Source: Peptococcaceae bacterium
GTDB lineage: Bacteria > Bacillota > Desulfitobacteriia > Desulfitobacteriales > Syntrophobotulaceae
Direction: 5' to 3'
Length of the DNA: 7,453 nt
Assembly: GCA_012523535.1 (NCBI GenBank)
Contig: JAAYII010000391.1
Location: 1 to 7,453, forward strand
The position numbers were made by a program, and so were the translations under genes. The notes beneath the pieces are model-generated. The model had not been told where the DNA came from. It ran no database searches and saw only the letters and a list, made by a program, of their open reading frames with translations. Shown one piece after another: positions 6,300-7,453 of the stretch (positions are counted from its first letter, which is position 1; each line of letters begins with the position of its first letter).

Positions 6300-7316
6300 A
6301 TGTTTTATCGAAACACTTGGTTTAGGAATATGGCGGTAATTCTGCTTATAATTCTTTTTCTTTTTGCTATATACCTTTGTATTGTCAATGACAGTACAGG
6401 CTATCTGATAACCATTTTAAGCGACAGGAGTTTTCCTTTTCCCATACTCCTTTTGGATGGTGCCCCGGGCTTGTCCCAGCCCCAAAGAGAGTACATAGAT
6501 AATATACGCTATAAAACTGTGGCGCTGGGAATGTATTTTTTGACCGGGGTCAACATATCGGATGCCAGGACATATTTTCTTAGTTTTTACGCGCCTCCGA
6601 AACAGGATATATCATGGATAGGCTGGACATATTATCCTGATGACCCGGAAATGGAAGGGCCTATACTTGAACCTCTGGATAACCCCTTTTACAATGAACC
6701 GGCACCGATTACCAGTGAACACGATGCCTTAGTGGGAATATACCATACCCATAATGCGGAGTGCTATGCCGGAAATGGGGGAAGAGACCGGGTACCGGGC
6801 GGTAAGAACGGTGATGTGGTTATAGTGGGTCAAGTTTTGGCGGAAACCCTCAATAGGTTGGGCGTAAAAGCAATCCAGGATCAAACGGTAAATGATGCCG
6901 ATTATACTGAATCCTACAACAAGTCATATCAAACGGCAAAAAAAATGTTGGAGGAAAACCCTACCATCCGCATATTAATTGATTTGCATCGCGACGGAAT
7001 TCCGCCGGAAGTCGGCAAGTCCGTTGTAAAAATAGATGGAAAAAATATGGCTAAAATTATGATTGTTATTGGCCAGCAAAATCCCCATTGGGAAAAGAAT
7101 AATAAAATAGCGCAAGAAATAATTAAAATTGGGCAAGAAAAGTATCCGGGATTGTTTTTTAACAGAATCACCTATGCTTCCGATGCCCGTTACAATCAAT
7201 TCCTGACGGACGGCGCTCTTTTGTTGGAGATTGGCAGCCAATTGAACACTCTGGAGGAAGCTATGAATGCAGCCGAACCTCTGGCCCAAGTATTGAAGGA
7301 GTATCTTCAAAAATGA
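6300..7316 (+). CDS. spoIIP: Stage II sporulation protein P, peptidoglycan amidase
   Basis: SpoIIP is a membrane-anchored N-acetylmuramoyl-L-alanine amidase. With SpoIID and SpoIIM it thins septal peptidoglycan and drives engulfment of the forespore, acting from the mother cell. The 338-residue product has one N-terminal membrane anchor (about 11-29, MAVILLIILFLFAIYLCIV). A variable linker is followed by the amidase domain from about residue 140. Zinc and catalytic residues are visible in YHTHNAE (148-154), DLHRDG (228-233) and LLLEIGS with E310. The ending NTLEEAMNAAEPLA is typical of the family. It is shorter than the about 400-residue B. subtilis protein, mainly in the linker. The in-frame stop at 6294-6296, overlapping the GGGGGGTGA ribosome site, excludes an earlier start; M11 is a possible later one. 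gpr, the usual upstream neighbour, is missing here. Confidence 0.95.
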   Translation: MFYRNTWFRNMAVILLIILFLFAIYLCIVNDSTGYLITILSDRSFPFPILLLDGAPGLSQPQREYIDNIRYKTVALGMYFLTGVNISDARTYFLSFYAPPKQDISWIGWTYYPDDPEMEGPILEPLDNPFYNEPAPITSEHDALVGIYHTHNAECYAGNGGRDRVPGGKNGDVVIVGQVLAETLNRLGVKAIQDQTVNDADYTESYNKSYQTAKKMLEENPTIRILIDLHRDGIPPEVGKSVVKIDGKNMAKIMIVIGQQNPHWEKNNKIAQEIIKIGQEKYPGLFFNRITYASDARYNQFLTDGALLLEIGSQLNTLEEAMNAAEPLAQVLKEYLQK

Positions 7317-7438
7317 TATAATTCGCAGTAGACTTACTAATGAGTTAGTATGTACGGTTGTGCCGGAAATATTAGTTTGTTATTGTAAACTTGAATACTG
7401 CTATTTGGATTATAATGGGATATAGGATATTGTGATTT

Positions 7439-7453
7439 ATGACCACTGGGCAA
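7439..7453 (+). CDS. Possible first codons of the next gene, perhaps lepA (cut by window edge)
   Basis: ATG at 7439-7441 opens a frame, M-T-T-G-Q, that runs off the window. A weak AGGA site lies about 11 bases upstream, and a TATAAT at 7411-7416 could be part of a promoter. In Clostridia lepA (elongation factor 4) commonly follows spoIIP in the same direction, so context suggests it. Five codons are far too few to identify a protein. Confidence 0.3.

Noticed and set aside
7332..7353. Inverted repeat TACTAA-TGAG-TTAGTA after spoIIP
   Set aside because: A 6-bp AT-rich core with a mismatch and no following T-run; too weak to call a terminator.
7391..7416. TTGAAT / TATAAT as a promoter for the next gene
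   Set aside because: The spacer is only 14 bases and there is no extended -10 TG at the right place.
1..7453. CRISPR array, insertion sequence, attachment site or tRNA
   Set aside because: I saw no regularly spaced repeats, transposase or integrase coding, or tRNA-like cloverleaf on either strand.

Overview
The window looks like a chromosomal piece of an anaerobic, endospore-forming Firmicute of the class Clostridia. The basis is a Gram-positive-type housekeeping neighbourhood (holA, rpsT, spoIIP, and probably the start of lepA), strong AGGAGG-type ribosome binding sites, a sporulation gene, and a molybdenum/iron-sulfur enzyme of a kind found mainly in anaerobes. The genus cannot be read from the sequence; a Peptococcaceae- or Syntrophomonadaceae-like organism is a guess.

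Layout, left to right. Bases 1-810 (+) are the 3' part of holA, the delta subunit of the DNA polymerase III clamp loader, cut by the window edge. A strong hairpin at 832-876 separates it from a convergent two-gene operon on the minus strand. That operon, transcribed right to left, encodes a 906-residue molybdopterin (Mo-bisMGD) catalytic subunit (1769-4489) and a 272-residue four-cluster ferredoxin subunit with a C-terminal beta-barrel domain (930-1748). A LysR-type regulator (4725-5624, +) is divergent from the operon; the 235-bp gap between them holds a perfect 7-bp inverted repeat placed where a LysR activator would sit. After LysR come a bidirectional-terminator-like hairpin, rpsT (5849-6094, -), and spoIIP (6300-7316, +). 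The last bases may be the first codons of lepA.

How the genes work together. The two operon genes should form a soluble cytoplasmic heterodimer of the pyrogallol-phloroglucinol transhydroxylase (AthL/BthL) branch of the DMSO reductase superfamily: no Tat or Sec signal, no membrane anchor, and no N-terminal FeS motif in the large subunit. LysR probably switches the operon on in response to a small, perhaps aromatic, effector. Compared from memory with the Pelobacter acidigallici enzyme, the Mo-ligand Ser and the catalytic His and Asp are kept. Several substrate-pocket residues are not, and the small subunit has all 16 cysteines for four clusters where BthL has three. This suggests a true redox enzyme on a different substrate, for example a reductive dehydroxylase or a hydroxylase, rather than a redox-neutral transhydroxylase. 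The substrate is unknown.

The module (operon plus LysR) sits between holA and rpsT, which are normally neighbours in Firmicutes. The germination protease gene gpr, usually between rpsT and spoIIP, is absent from that gap. The remaining genes are ordinary replication, translation and sporulation genes.
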